Positions 51,653 through 64,000 of a DNA stretch of 64,000 nt are shown here, one piece after another. The notes beneath the pieces are model-generated. The model saw only the letters and a list, made by a program, of their open reading frames with translations. It had not been told where the DNA came from and did not search any database. Numbering within the stretch: position 1 is the first letter of the stretch; each line of letters opens with the position of its first letter. The stretch is from an uncultured Pelagibacteraceae bacterium (GTDB taxonomy: Bacteria; Pseudomonadota; Alphaproteobacteria; Pelagibacterales; Pelagibacteraceae): positions 1 through 64,000 of the forward strand of contig CACJUF010000005.1 in the NCBI GenBank assembly GCA_902596515.1, given 5' to 3'. A program made the translations under genes and the position numbers.

Positions 51653-52846
51653 TTGATCAAAAAAGTAAAAAAAGCTCACTTAACAAATTCTCAAAAAGAC
51701 ACTGGTATTTTAGTTTTAGAAAATAAAAAAGTTTTTAGAGGTATCGGAATTGGACACCAGGGAGAGGCTACTGGTGAAGTTTGCTTTAACACCTCATTAA
51801 CAGGATACCAAGAAATAATATCAGATCCATCTTATGCTGGGCAAATAATAAATTTTACCTTTCCTCACATTGGAAATGTAGGGACAAACCAAGAAGATTT
51901 CGAGTCTGATAAGATATGGACTAAAGGGGTTATTTTTAATTCTGAGATAACATCACCATCAAACTATAGATCTTTTCAACATTTAGATGCTTGGTTAAAA
52001 AAAAATAAAATAGTTGGAATTACTGGACTTGATACAAGAAGTTTAACAAATTTTATTAGGGATAAAGGTGCTCCAAAAGGAACTATTGCTCACTCAAAAA
52101 AAAATAAATTTCATGTTAACAAACTTACTAATTCTACAATTAGATGGAGTGGGCTAAAAAATTTAGATTTAGCAGAAAAAGTTACTACACAAAAAAATTA
52201 TATTTGGAAGGGACTTAAGACTTGGAAAAAAGAGTATGGTTATAGAAAAAACAATCAAAATTCATTTCATGTAGTTGCTATAGATTATGGAATAAAAAAA
52301 AATATTCTAAGATATTTTTCTGATTTTAAATGTAAAGTGACTGTGGTTTCTTGTAAAACACCTGCAGAAAAAATTTTATCTCTTAAACCTGATGGTGTCT
52401 TTTTGTCTAATGGTCCTGGAGATCCAGCTGCGACAGGAAAATATGCAATCAAAATTATTCAAAATCTTATTAAAAAGAAAATGCCATTATTTGGTATCTG
52501 CCTTGGTCATCAGATACTCGCTCTTGCATTAGGTGGTAAAACAAAAAAAATGAAATTAGGTCACAGAGGAGCAAATCATCCTGTAAAAAATATGATTAAA
52601 GACAATGTAGAAATTACTAGCCAAAATCATGGCTTTGAAGTTGTGAGAGAAAGTTTACCAAAAAATATTCAAATTACCCATAAATCTTTGTTCGATAATA
52701 GTATAGAGGGAATAAGATTAAAGAATAATCCTGTATTCTCAGTTCAATATCACCCAGAGTCGAACCCAGGACCACAAGATAGTGTCTATTTATTCCAAGA
52801 ATTTATTAACAATATGAAAAAAAATGCCAAAAAGAAAAGATCTTAA
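51653..52846 (+). CDS. carA: Carbamoyl-phosphate synthase small (glutaminase) subunit
   Basis: Releases ammonia from glutamine for CarB, feeding arginine and pyrimidine synthesis. 397 aa: N-terminal CarA domain ([30 protein letters not shown]) and class I glutaminase domain with nucleophile Cys in [12 protein letters not shown] and the His/Glu pair in [10 protein letters not shown]. The start is TTG 51653, directly after an in-frame TAA. No upstream in-frame start is possible and no Shine-Dalgarno is visible. A minimal ORF ATGAGTTGTAATTGA overlaps the start. It overlaps carB by 23 nt. Confidence 0.96.
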   Translation: MIKKVKKAHLTNSQKDTGILVLENKKVFRGIGIGHQGEATGEVCFNTSLTGYQEIISDPSYAGQIINFTFPHIGNVGTNQEDFESDKIWTKGVIFNSEITSPSNYRSFQHLDAWLKKNKIVGITGLDTRSLTNFIRDKGAPKGTIAHSKKNKFHVNKLTNSTIRWSGLKNLDLAEKVTTQKNYIWKGLKTWKKEYGYRKNNQNSFHVVAIDYGIKKNILRYFSDFKCKVTVVSCKTPAEKILSLKPDGVFLSNGPGDPAATGKYAIKIIQNLIKKKMPLFGICLGHQILALALGGKTKKMKLGHRGANHPVKNMIKDNVEITSQNHGFEVVRESLPKNIQITHKSLFDNSIEGIRLKNNPVFSVQYHPESNPGPQDSVYLFQEFINNMKKNAKKKRS

Positions 52847-55800
52847 AAAAATTTTAGTTATAGGTGCTGGACCAATTATCATTGGCCAAGCTTGTGAATT
52901 TGATTATTCAGGAACCCAGGCTTGTAAAGCTTTAAAAGATGAGGGTTATAAAGTTATTTTAATTAATTCGAATCCAGCAACAATTATGACAGATCCAGAT
53001 GTTGCTGATAAAACTTACATTGAGCCTATTACTTTAGAGGTTCTAGAAAAAATTCTTAAAAAAGAAAAACCAGATGCAATTCTTCCAACCATGGGTGGCC
53101 AAACCGCTCTTAATCTTGCAATGAAGGCAGAAAAAAAAGGAATTTTAAAAAAATATAAAATCGAATTAATTGGAGCAAATTCAAAAGCTATTTCCAATGC
53201 AGAAGATAGAAAGAAATTTAGAAAAAACATGATAGATATTGGGTTAGATCTTCCAAAATCTGAGATCGTAAACAATGTAAATCAAGTATCAAAAGTTTTG
53301 AATAAAATTGGTTTGCCAGCAATAATTAGGCCAGCTTTTACGCTTGGAGGCTTAGGAGGAGGAATAGCCAAAAATAAAAAGGATTACCTAAAAATTATCA
53401 AAAATGGTTTACACGAGTCTCCGGTAAGCCAAGTACTTGTAGAGGAGTGCTTAGAGGGTTGGAAAGAATTTGAAATGGAGGTTGTTAGAGATAAAAAAGA
53501 TAATTGTATAATTATTTGTTCAATAGAAAATGTAGATCCAATGGGAATACATACGGGAGACTCAGTTACAGTTGCTCCAGCATTGACATTAACTGACAAA
53601 GAATATCAAGTAATGCGAAATGCTTCTATTGCATGTTTAAGAAAAATTGGAGTTGAGACAGGTGGTTCAAATGTTCAATTTGCAATAAATCCTAAAAATG
53701 GGCGAATGGTAATAATTGAGATGAACCCTAGAGTATCAAGATCATCAGCCCTTGCATCAAAAGCAACTGGATTTCCCATAGCTAAAGTTGCTGCAAAACT
53801 TGCAGTCGGATATACATTGGATGAATTAAAGAATGAAATTACTAAAGTTACTCCAGCATCATTTGAACCAAGTATAGATTATGTAGTAACCAAAATTCCA
53901 AGATTTACTTTTGAAAAATTTTCAACCTCTCCAGCAATTTTAGGCACATCAATGAAATCAGTTGGGGAAGCAATGGCAATTGGAAGAAACTTTAAAGAAT
54001 CTCTTCAAAAAGCATTGATCTCTCTTGAGACTGGTTTCTCAGGATTAGACAGAATATTTGATCTAAACAAAAAACAAACTGAAAAAAAACTAAGAGAAAA
54101 TATTCCAAATAAAATCTTACTTGTTGCTGAAGCAATGAGGAAAAAAATCAATATAAAAAGAATTTATAGTTTATCAAAAATCGACCCTTGGTTCTTAAAC
54201 CAAATTAAAGAAATAATAGATAATGAGATTAAGATCAAAAACAATGGATTACCTAAAAATTTTGATGATTTTAACCAAATAAAATCAATAGGTTTTTCAG
54301 ATAAAAAGCTTTCTGAGCTGTCAAATTTATCTGAAGATATTGTGAGAAAAAAAAGAACTGCACTTAAAATTTTACCAGTATTTAAAAAAGTTGATACTTG
54401 TGCCGCAGAATTCAAATCTTTTACACCATACATGTACTCAACATATCAAAGAAATTTCTCAATAAATTCAGAGTGTGAAGCTGACCCATCTGTTAAGAAA
54501 AAAATTATAATATTAGGTGGAGGGCCTAATAGAATAGGACAAGGAATAGAATTTGATTATTGCTGTTGTCAAGCCAGTTTTGCTTTAAAAGCCGCTGGTT
54601 TTGAGACTGTAATGGTTAATTGTAATCCAGAGACTGTCTCAACAGATTATGACACTAGCGATAGATTATATTTTGAGCCTTTAAAGGAAGAATATGTGTT
54701 CAACATTATAAAGAGAGAAAAGGATAAAGGGAATTTAGTCGGTATCATTACGCAATTTGGTGGGCAAACTCCAATTAAATTAGCAAAATTTTTACATGAT
54801 AATAATCTCCCAATTTTAGGAACTCAATACTCATCTATTGATCTAGCAGAAGATAGAGATAGATTTAGAAAACTTTTAGAAAAATTAAATTTAAATCAAG
54901 CTGAAAGTGGAATTGCAAAAAATTTCAAACAAGCAATTGAAATATCTGAAGAAATTGGTTTACCTTTAATGGTTAGACCCTCTTATGTTCTTGGAGGAAG
55001 AGCAATGGAAATTGTTTATGAAAAAAGCCAATTAAAAAATTTTGTTGATGAAGCCTTTAAAGCAGCAGATAAAAATCCAATTCTTATTGACAAATTTTTA
55101 GATCATGCAATGGAAGTGGATGTTGATGCTATATCCGATGGTAAAGAAGTGCATGTGGCTGGGATAATGCAGCATATAGAGGAAGCAGGAATTCATTCTG
55201 GGGACTCGGCTTGTAGCTTACCACCAGTTTCAATAAAACCTTTTTTAATAAAAGAAATTGAGAAACAAACAAAAAATTTAGCCCTAGCCCTAAAAGTAAA
55301 AGGTTTCATGAATGTTCAATTCGCAATAAAGAAAGATGAAATTTTTGTTATTGAGGTAAATCCAAGAGCTAGTCGGACTGTTCCTTTTGTCTCAAAAGCT
55401 AAAGGAGTACCGTTGGCAAAGATAGCCTCGAGAGTTATGGCCGGTGAGAAACTTTCAAAATTTAATTTAAAAGATAAATCTAAAGGCATGTTTGCTGTAA
55501 AAGAGGCCGTTTTTCCATTTAATAAATTTCCTAATAGTGATTTATTGTTAGGTCCAGAAATGAAATCAACTGGGGAAGTGATGGGATTTGACAAAAATTT
55601 TGGAATGGCGTACGCAAAAAGCCAGATAGCATCGTCTAATTCCCTACCTATTAAAGGATTAGCTTTTTTATCATTAAAAGACTCTCATAAAGATGAAGGA
55701 TTAGGGCTTGCAAAAGAACTTTTAAAACTAAATTTTAGTTTGTGTGCCACAAAAGGGACTGCTGAATATATTCAAAAACATGGCATGAGTTGTAAAATTA

Positions 55801-56048
55801 TAAATAAAGTAAGTAGTGGATCACCTCATATCGTTGATGTTCTCGACTCCAAAAAAATTGCATTAGTTATAAACACTGGTGGGGGCAATACAGAACACAG
55901 ATTAAGCGATGCTATTGCTTTAAGAAGAGCAACACTTAAAAACAAAGTGCCCTACTGCACAAATATGTCAACAGCACTAGCATGTATTGAGGGTATTAAA
56001 TCACTTAAAACAAAAAAATTAGAGGTGACGTCTCTACAAAATATTTAA
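52824..56048 (+). CDS. carB: Carbamoyl-phosphate synthase large subunit
   Basis: 1074 aa, full length. Two homologous ATP-grasp halves: [29 protein letters not shown] opens the first and [28 protein letters not shown] the second. Metal/ATP segments are [21 protein letters not shown] and [20 protein letters not shown]. The C-terminal MGS-like allosteric domain contains [15 protein letters not shown]. Its 23-nt overlap with carA supports balanced subunit synthesis. It overlaps the convergent oxygenase by 4 nt. Confidence 0.98.
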   Translation: MPKRKDLKKILVIGAGPIIIGQACEFDYSGTQACKALKDEGYKVILINSNPATIMTDPDVADKTYIEPITLEVLEKILKKEKPDAILPTMGGQTALNLAMKAEKKGILKKYKIELIGANSKAISNAEDRKKFRKNMIDIGLDLPKSEIVNNVNQVSKVLNKIGLPAIIRPAFTLGGLGGGIAKNKKDYLKIIKNGLHESPVSQVLVEECLEGWKEFEMEVVRDKKDNCIIICSIENVDPMGIHTGDSVTVAPALTLTDKEYQVMRNASIACLRKIGVETGGSNVQFAINPKNGRMVIIEMNPRVSRSSALASKATGFPIAKVAAKLAVGYTLDELKNEITKVTPASFEPSIDYVVTKIPRFTFEKFSTSPAILGTSMKSVGEAMAIGRNFKESLQKALISLETGFSGLDRIFDLNKKQTEKKLRENIPNKILLVAEAMRKKINIKRIYSLSKIDPWFLNQIKEIIDNEIKIKNNGLPKNFDDFNQIKSIGFSDKKLSELSNLSEDIVRKKRTALKILPVFKKVDTCAAEFKSFTPYMYSTYQRNFSINSECEADPSVKKKIIILGGGPNRIGQGIEFDYCCCQASFALKAAGFETVMVNCNPETVSTDYDTSDRLYFEPLKEEYVFNIIKREKDKGNLVGIITQFGGQTPIKLAKFLHDNNLPILGTQYSSIDLAEDRDRFRKLLEKLNLNQAESGIAKNFKQAIEISEEIGLPLMVRPSYVLGGRAMEIVYEKSQLKNFVDEAFKAADKNPILIDKFLDHAMEVDVDAISDGKEVHVAGIMQHIEEAGIHSGDSACSLPPVSIKPFLIKEIEKQTKNLALALKVKGFMNVQFAIKKDEIFVIEVNPRASRTVPFVSKAKGVPLAKIASRVMAGEKLSKFNLKDKSKGMFAVKEAVFPFNKFPNSDLLLGPEMKSTGEVMGFDKNFGMAYAKSQIASSNSLPIKGLAFLSLKDSHKDEGLGLAKELLKLNFSLCATKGTAEYIQKHGMSCKIINKVSSGSPHIVDVLDSKKIALVINTGGGNTEHRLSDAIALRRATLKNKVPYCTNMSTALACIEGIKSLKTKKLEVTSLQNI

Positions 56049-56707
56049 TCAACCTTCCAATCAGTTTTAAATGTAACATAATTGACTTGAATACATCGTC
56101 TTTCTTTAACAATTTTTTTCTTTTCCATTCCGTGCCATGTATTTGGACCGCTTGTAAATAAATAACCATAATTATGTTTGTAGGGAACTGTTTTAACTTT
56201 TTCTAATTTTTCATTATAAAAATCAGTGCCTAGTTCCTCTGACTCATTTGCATTATTTACAAAAATAAGTCCTGACATTAATTTTTCTTTAATGTCACAG
56301 TGGGGCTTTAACCAAAAACCTTCACGATCACAAATAACTTCAAGTCTGACATATGAACCAGATAAATCTTTATTAATCATTTTGGAGATCGTTTCGCATG
56401 TTTCTTTAGATTGAAGTTCATTAATGAATTTTGCTAAATGTGGAAATTGAGAAGCATTTTCTTTTGTAACAAAACATCTAAATTTTATTGCCTTACCACC
56501 TGAGGCTATGCCTTCTCTGAATTCGGCGGCACCGCCATCAATTGCTCTTGTACCATCATAATTGAGATTATGTTTGCTTACATCAGGAATATCTGCACCT
56601 TCTATTTCTTTAATAGCTTCTTCACTTAAAGCATTATTATATTCCCAGTGATTAAATGGGAATTCATACTTTTTTGAGTTTTTCAATATTGAATTAAGAA
56701 AAGTCAT
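56045..56707 (-). CDS. 2-oxoglutarate/Fe(II) oxygenase-like protein
   Basis: 220 aa, cytosolic. The double-stranded beta-helix iron site is readable: KPHCDIKEK gives H-x-[23 protein letters not shown] gives the distal His and the 2OG-binding Arg. This fits the prolyl-hydroxylase-like/small-molecule hydroxylase group, substrate unknown. It is coupled by a 14-nt overlap to the upstream ELM1-like gene, suggesting a shared surface-glycan or modification function. Confidence 0.7.
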   Translation of the reverse strand: MTFLNSILKNSKKYEFPFNHWEYNNALSEEAIKEIEGADIPDVSKHNLNYDGTRAIDGGAAEFREGIASGGKAIKFRCFVTKENASQFPHLAKFINELQSKETCETISKMINKDLSGSYVRLEVICDREGFWLKPHCDIKEKLMSGLIFVNNANESEELGTDFYNEKLEKVKTVPYKHNYGYLFTSGPNTWHGMEKKKIVKERRCIQVNYVTFKTDWKVD

Positions 56708-57644
56708 AATCTTTAAATTGTTTCTCTATATATCCCGATATTCTATCAGTTTCATTAAGTTTTTTATAATTCCATTCTTCTACTCCATCCCCTAAGTTTT
56801 TAATTATTTCTAAGGATTTAAAAAGCTCAAAAAAATTTTTGAAACGAATATTTTTTTTAATAGCTGGCATTTGAGCCACATATATTGGTCTCCCCGACAT
56901 AGCTGCCTCAGATATCATAGATGTAGAATCGCAAGTTACAATAATATGATTAGCTAGTTTAAGTGATGACAAATAGGCTTTCTTATCAATATCTTGAATT
57001 ATAATCTGATCATCATCAAAAAAATTTCGAGCTTTATCTATAATTCTTTGCGGTGTTCTCATTGAAGGTATAAAAATTAGCTGATAACCTTGATTTATGA
57101 AATTTTTTTTGGTTTTGACAAAAATTTCCTCAATTATTTCATCACTAAAATCATAATACTTATTTGGACCACCGGCGATAAAAGCAATTACTTTTTCTTT
57201 TTTAATTCTAGGTTTTAAATAATTAACATTTTCCTCCAACTCTTTTTCGGTAAGATAATGAATTGCTCCTTTGGTTTTAAGAACATTTTTTCCCTCAAGT
57301 CCGTCGTGTTCTGGCGCAATAACAAAATCAAAATTATTTAATGATACTTTTGGATCTTGAATATGAATGTTCATAATTTTACTTCCAAATTTTTTTTTTA
57401 AAAAGATGGATGGGACTACACTTTTTCTCCCACATGAAATTACTACATTAAATTTTTCTGATATATTGTTTTTGAAAACAAAATCTTTCACAGGTGTAAT
57501 TTTTGGAGGAAACATTTTCCAAAAATTATTTAGTTCAATTTTTTCGTGTATAAATTCAAGATTAAGAGCTTTAGCAAGCCCCTCAACTTGGCTAATCATG
57601 CCATGCATACCCTCGGTCAATAATAAACCTTTTAATTTAGTCAT
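56694..57644 (-). CDS. ELM1-like (mitochondrial fission ELM1 family) GT-B-fold protein
   Basis: 316 aa. LLLTEGMHGMISQVEGLAKAL, NVVISCGRKSVVPSIFLKK, MNIHIQDPKVSLNNFDFVIAPEHD and the later HIIVTCDSTSMISEAAMSGRPIYVAQMP match the family named for plant ELM1, whose bacterial members look like nucleotide-sugar glycosyltransferases. The biochemical role is unproven. It is divergent from trxB across about 20 nt. Confidence 0.82.
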   Translation of the reverse strand: MTKLKGLLLTEGMHGMISQVEGLAKALNLEFIHEKIELNNFWKMFPPKITPVKDFVFKNNISEKFNVVISCGRKSVVPSIFLKKKFGSKIMNIHIQDPKVSLNNFDFVIAPEHDGLEGKNVLKTKGAIHYLTEKELEENVNYLKPRIKKEKVIAFIAGGPNKYYDFSDEIIEEIFVKTKKNFINQGYQLIFIPSMRTPQRIIDKARNFFDDDQIIIQDIDKKAYLSSLKLANHIIVTCDSTSMISEAAMSGRPIYVAQMPAIKKNIRFKNFFELFKSLEIIKNLGDGVEEWNYKKLNETDRISGYIEKQFKDYDFS

Positions 57645-57665
57645 TTATCACTATATAGCTTTCAT

Positions 57666-58610
57666 ATGAGTCAAAATCCAACTAAACACACAAAAGTGTT
57701 AATAATTGGGTCTGGTCCTGCTGGATATACTGCTGCAGTTTATGCGGCGAGAGCAATGTTGAGTCCAATTTTAGTTTACGGGGCGGAGCCTGGAGGCCAA
57801 TTAACCACAACAACAGATGTTGAAAACTTTCCTGGATTTGCTGATGTTATTCAAGGTCCATGGCTTATGGATCAAATGAAAGAACAAGCAAAAGCAGTTG
57901 GAACAGAAATGATTGAAGATCATATAAGTTCAGTAAACTTAAAAACAACACCTTTTGAGGCTATAGGTGACACTGGTCAAAAATATACTGCTGATAGCAT
58001 AATAATTTCCACAGGTGCCCAAGCAAGATGGTTAAATATTAAATCTGAACAAGAGTTTAGAGGATTTGGTGTATCGGCATGTGCAACATGTGATGGTTTT
58101 TTCTTTAAAGATAAGGAAGTTGCTGTTGTAGGTGGAGGTAATGCGGCTGTTGAGGAAGCAATGTTTCTTACAAAATTTGCGTCAAAAGTAAAATTAATTC
58201 ACAGAAGAGATAGTTTAAGAGCTGAAAAAATGCTTCAAAAAAAACTTATGGAAAATAAAAAAATTGAAATCATTTGGGATACAGTTGTTGAGGATGTAAT
58301 TGGAGATAAAGATCCAAAAAATGTTAAAGGAATTAAAGTTAAGAATGTGAAAACCAATAAAATTGATGAAATAAAATTAGACGGTGTTTTCATTGCTATT
58401 GGTCATGACCCTGCAACTCAATTATTTAAAGATCAACTTAGTATGGATAATGAGGGTTATTTGATAACAAAACCAGATTCAACAGAGACTAATGTACCAG
58501 GTGTTTATGCAGCTGGAGACGTAAAGGATAAAACATTTAGGCAAGCCGTAACTGCTGCTGGTATGGGGTGTATGGCAGCACTAGAGGCTGAAAAATTTTT
58601 ATCTCATTAA
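57666..58610 (+). CDS. trxB: Thioredoxin reductase
   Basis: FAD/NADPH disulfide reductase recycling thioredoxin. 314 aa. GSGPAGYTAAVYAARA binds FAD, the redox-active pair is CATCDG, GGGNAAVEEAMFL binds NADPH, and GVYAAGDVKDKTFRQAVTAAGMGCMAALEAE is the C-terminal FAD contact. It is followed by the ADP-ribosylglycohydrolase-like gene after 1 nt, so the two are probably co-transcribed. Confidence 0.98.
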   Translation: MSQNPTKHTKVLIIGSGPAGYTAAVYAARAMLSPILVYGAEPGGQLTTTTDVENFPGFADVIQGPWLMDQMKEQAKAVGTEMIEDHISSVNLKTTPFEAIGDTGQKYTADSIIISTGAQARWLNIKSEQEFRGFGVSACATCDGFFFKDKEVAVVGGGNAAVEEAMFLTKFASKVKLIHRRDSLRAEKMLQKKLMENKKIEIIWDTVVEDVIGDKDPKNVKGIKVKNVKTNKIDEIKLDGVFIAIGHDPATQLFKDQLSMDNEGYLITKPDSTETNVPGVYAAGDVKDKTFRQAVTAAGMGCMAALEAEKFLSH

Positions 58611-58611
58611 A

Positions 58612-59559
58612 GTGAAAAATAATCTTCATGTTTTCTTAGGCGCTACAGTTGCTGATGCGGCAGCCAGGCCATTACATTGGGTATATAATCAAAAAAAATT
58701 AGGTATTTATATTAAAGGAAAAAAGGACTTTTCTTTCTTAAAAAAAAATAGAAGCCCTTTCTATGATATAAAAACTGGTAAAGTCTCTGGTTACAATGAA
58801 ATTAGCCAAGTCATGTTTCACACACTACTAGATGGACATGAAAATATAGAGAAACGTTTCAAAAAAAAAATCCTTAAAAACTTTGGCCCTGGAAGTAAAT
58901 ATTGGAAAAATTTAAAACTGAGATCTAAATATAAAAAAGTCAAAGATTGGCGTGGTATAGTCAAAGGACCGTGGATACACCAAAATATTATTGAGGCGGT
59001 AAAAAATATCAAATTAAAAAAGAAGATCTCTGGTGGTGTAAAAGTCAATGAGTCAGATGGTTTTTGTGCTACTCTTCCATATTTTCTTTATGGCTTTGAT
59101 TTTAAAAGTTTAGAAAAAATTTTCAAAATTGTAACAGTTTCAAAAATAAGTTTTAAATATGCTATGGCAAAATTTTATTTAATAGATTTTGCGTTAAAGG
59201 GAGCTGATGACCCAATCAAAGAATTCACAAAAAAATTCAATAGAAATTCTTTTTTTAAAGGAATTGTTAATGACATTAAAAAAATAAGAAAATTTGGAAC
59301 AAGGTTTGATCCAACTACGATAAAGAAACTAGGTATGGCTTGTAGCTATCCAGGAACTTTTAACAGCTCAATATATACAATTATTAATTCAAAAAATTAT
59401 AAAGATGCTATTTTAAAAACAATAAAGGCAGGTGGGTGCAATTGTTCAAGAGCAAATTTTACTGGAGCATATTTTGCAGCTTTAAAAGGTATAAATTCTA
59501 TTCCAAATAATTGGATTAAAAAAACAATCCCAGCAAAAAAAATTTTAAATCAAAAATAA
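58612..59559 (+). CDS. ADP-ribosylglycohydrolase/J1-crystallin-like protein lacking canonical metal Asp
   Basis: 315 aa from a GTG start. The fold is suggested by GATVADAAARPLHWVYN at the N-terminus and by KAGGCNCSRANFTGAYFAALKGINSIPNNWIK at the C-terminus, which aligns with the GGDTDxxGA...G...IP..W block of ADP-ribosylglycohydrolases. Here the Asp residues that hold the two Mg ions are replaced (GGCNCSRA) and no DDT motif is present near the N-terminus. It is probably a non-canonical or J1-crystallin-type member, function unknown. It follows trxB by 1 nt. Confidence 0.72.
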   Translation: MKNNLHVFLGATVADAAARPLHWVYNQKKLGIYIKGKKDFSFLKKNRSPFYDIKTGKVSGYNEISQVMFHTLLDGHENIEKRFKKKILKNFGPGSKYWKNLKLRSKYKKVKDWRGIVKGPWIHQNIIEAVKNIKLKKKISGGVKVNESDGFCATLPYFLYGFDFKSLEKIFKIVTVSKISFKYAMAKFYLIDFALKGADDPIKEFTKKFNRNSFFKGIVNDIKKIRKFGTRFDPTTIKKLGMACSYPGTFNSSIYTIINSKNYKDAILKTIKAGGCNCSRANFTGAYFAALKGINSIPNNWIKKTIPAKKILNQK

Positions 59560-62942
<3,383 letters not shown>

Positions 62943-62961
<19 letters not shown>

Positions 62962-63695
62962 TCATCACAGGTGGAGCAACAAGAATAGGTGCTGCAATTG
63001 CAAAAAAACTTTCAGGTCCAAATAAAGAGTTAGTTCTTCATTTTAATAAATCAAAATCTAAAGCACTAATTCTCAAAAAAAAATTAGAAGGCAATGGAAC
63101 TAAAGTTTATTTAGTCAAAGGTGATTTAAGTAAAGAAAAAGATATTATCAAAATTATCAAATTAGCAAAATCTAAATTAAAGTATTTTGATTGTCTTGTT
63201 AATAATGCTTCGTTATTTGAGAATGATAAATTAGCAAATTTTAATAACAAAAGTTGGGAGAAACATATATCAACCAATTTAAAAGCACCTGCACTTTTAA
63301 CTAAAGAATTTTCTAAAAATATTAGAGGAAATAATAACAATATTATTAACATTATTGATCAAAGAATTTTTAAACTAACTCCATATTTCTTTTCTTACAC
63401 TATTAGTAAATCCGGTCTTTATACTTTGACAAAAACGAGTGCTATGAGCCTTTCTCCTAAAATAAGGGTAAATGGTATTGCCCCAGGACCTACTATCAAA
63501 AATCAAAGGCAGACTGAAAAACATTTTAAAAAACAATATCTTGCTACTCCTTTAAAAAGACAGGTTGATGTTAATGAGATTTGTAATGCTGTTGACTTTT
63601 TTATAAAAAGCAGATCTATTACTGGTCAAGTGCTGGCAATTGATAGTGGCCAAAGTTTAAACTGGCAAACACCAGATGTTCTAGGTAAGGAATGA
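62943..63695 (+). CDS. SDR oxidoreductase, pteridine-reductase (FolM)-like
   Basis: 250 aa classical [18 protein letters not shown] (TGxxxGxG-type NADPH loop with Arg), [12 protein letters not shown] (NNAS), [10 protein letters not shown], catalytic [16 protein letters not shown] (YxxxK) and the closing [16 protein letters not shown]. The TGGATRIG loop and D-Q after the serine strand are like PTR1/FolM, which reduce dihydropterins. A 4-nt overlap (ATGA) with folB supports a folate/pterin role. Confidence 0.85.
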
Positions 63696-64000
63696 AAAAA
63701 AATAACTTTAAAATTGTTAAAATTGATAAAGAAAAATCTCTTTTCAATTACGAAAAAAAAATCCTTATAAACGAGTTAATACTAGATTTAAAACTTGGAT
63801 ATTATGATTTTGAAAGAGAAAATGCTCAAAAAGTAAAATTTAGCCTTGAAATAGATTATCAAGATAAAAAACCGTCAAATGATAAAGATTTAAAATCAAT
63901 AGTTAATTATGGAACTATTGTTAAACTGATAAGAAAACTGGTTAAGAAAAAACATTATAATTTTTTAGAAACTCTTGCAGAGGCTGTCTTTGACGAATTA
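63692..64000 (+). CDS. folB: Dihydroneopterin aldolase FolB, truncated by window end
   Basis: Open frame running off the window, 103 codons visible, absent from the ORF track. ILDLKLGYYDFERENAQKVKFSLEIDY is the FolB N-terminal strand pair (normally G-x-x-x-E/D-R-x-x-x-Q), followed by IVNYGTIVKLIRKLV and NFLETLAEAVFDEL with the conserved ET-AE. It makes 6-hydroxymethyl-dihydropterin in folate synthesis. There is a roughly 20-residue basic N-terminal extension. The ATG overlaps the SDR stop. Confidence 0.88.
   Translation, partial: MKKNNFKIVKIDKEKSLFNYEKKILINELILDLKLGYYDFERENAQKVKFSLEIDYQDKKPSNDKDLKSIVNYGTIVKLIRKLVKKKHYNFLETLAEAVFDEL

Overview
The window looks like a streamlined, AT-rich alphaproteobacterial chromosome, most likely a marine SAR11-type (Pelagibacterales) genome. 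Support: intergenic gaps are tiny or negative, start and stop codons overlap repeatedly, Lys, Ile and Asn are very frequent, and there is one compact division/cell-wall cluster. The lineage is inferred from these traits and from remembered gene content, not from a database search.

Layout. 1-3541 (+): the 3' part of a UvrD/PcrA-type helicase and an aminopeptidase P. 3534-24341 (-): ligA, bamD, lpxC and a rearranged dcw cluster, which in transcription order reads mraZ, ftsZ, rsmH, ftsL, ftsI, a murE-murF fusion, mraY, murD, ftsW, murG, murC, murB, ddl, ftsQ and a shrunken, frameshifted ftsA. A strong promoter with MraZ-type boxes lies in front of mraZ. 24495-24848 (-): RNase P RNA. 24892-27080: an AmiD-like amidase, then mlaA and mlaC.

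27092-41641 is accessory DNA built on one CAU-anticodon tRNA gene. An intact tRNA (29407-29483) is flanked by a 45-nt copy of its 3' half at 27092 and a 40-nt copy of its 5' half at 41602. All three copies meet at an 8-bp core in the anticodon loop. I read this as two tandem integrations. A 2.3-kb element carries a secreted protein and a T5orf172/GIY-YIG-like protein. A 12-kb element carries (i) a minus-strand module with a ribbon-helix-helix regulator, a Cas4/RecB-like nuclease and unknown proteins, and (ii) a plus-strand MORC/MutL-like ATPase, Z1 helicase and PD-(D/E)XK triad, joined to two cytosine-5 DNA methyltransferases around a 171-aa protein. This resembles the MORC-Z1 restriction-modification/Mza-like defence families. 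The Z1 protein has an apparent LysM-like insertion. No integrase is visible.

41891-47309 is a polysaccharide cassette: two glycosyltransferases, a GDP-fucose-synthase-like SDR, an epimerase, and a DegT-fold enzyme with His at the usual PLP-lysine position, which suggests a 3-deoxysugar. A tRNA-Val(GAC) with unusual D- and T-loops follows.

47395-64000 returns to core genes: rpoD, dnaG and yqeY (-); carAB (+); a 2OG-Fe(II) oxygenase and an ELM1-like protein (-); trxB and a J1-crystallin/ADP-ribosylglycohydrolase-like protein (+); an aspartate-type aminotransferase (-); then uvrB, a pteridine-reductase-like SDR and a folB gene cut by the window end (+).
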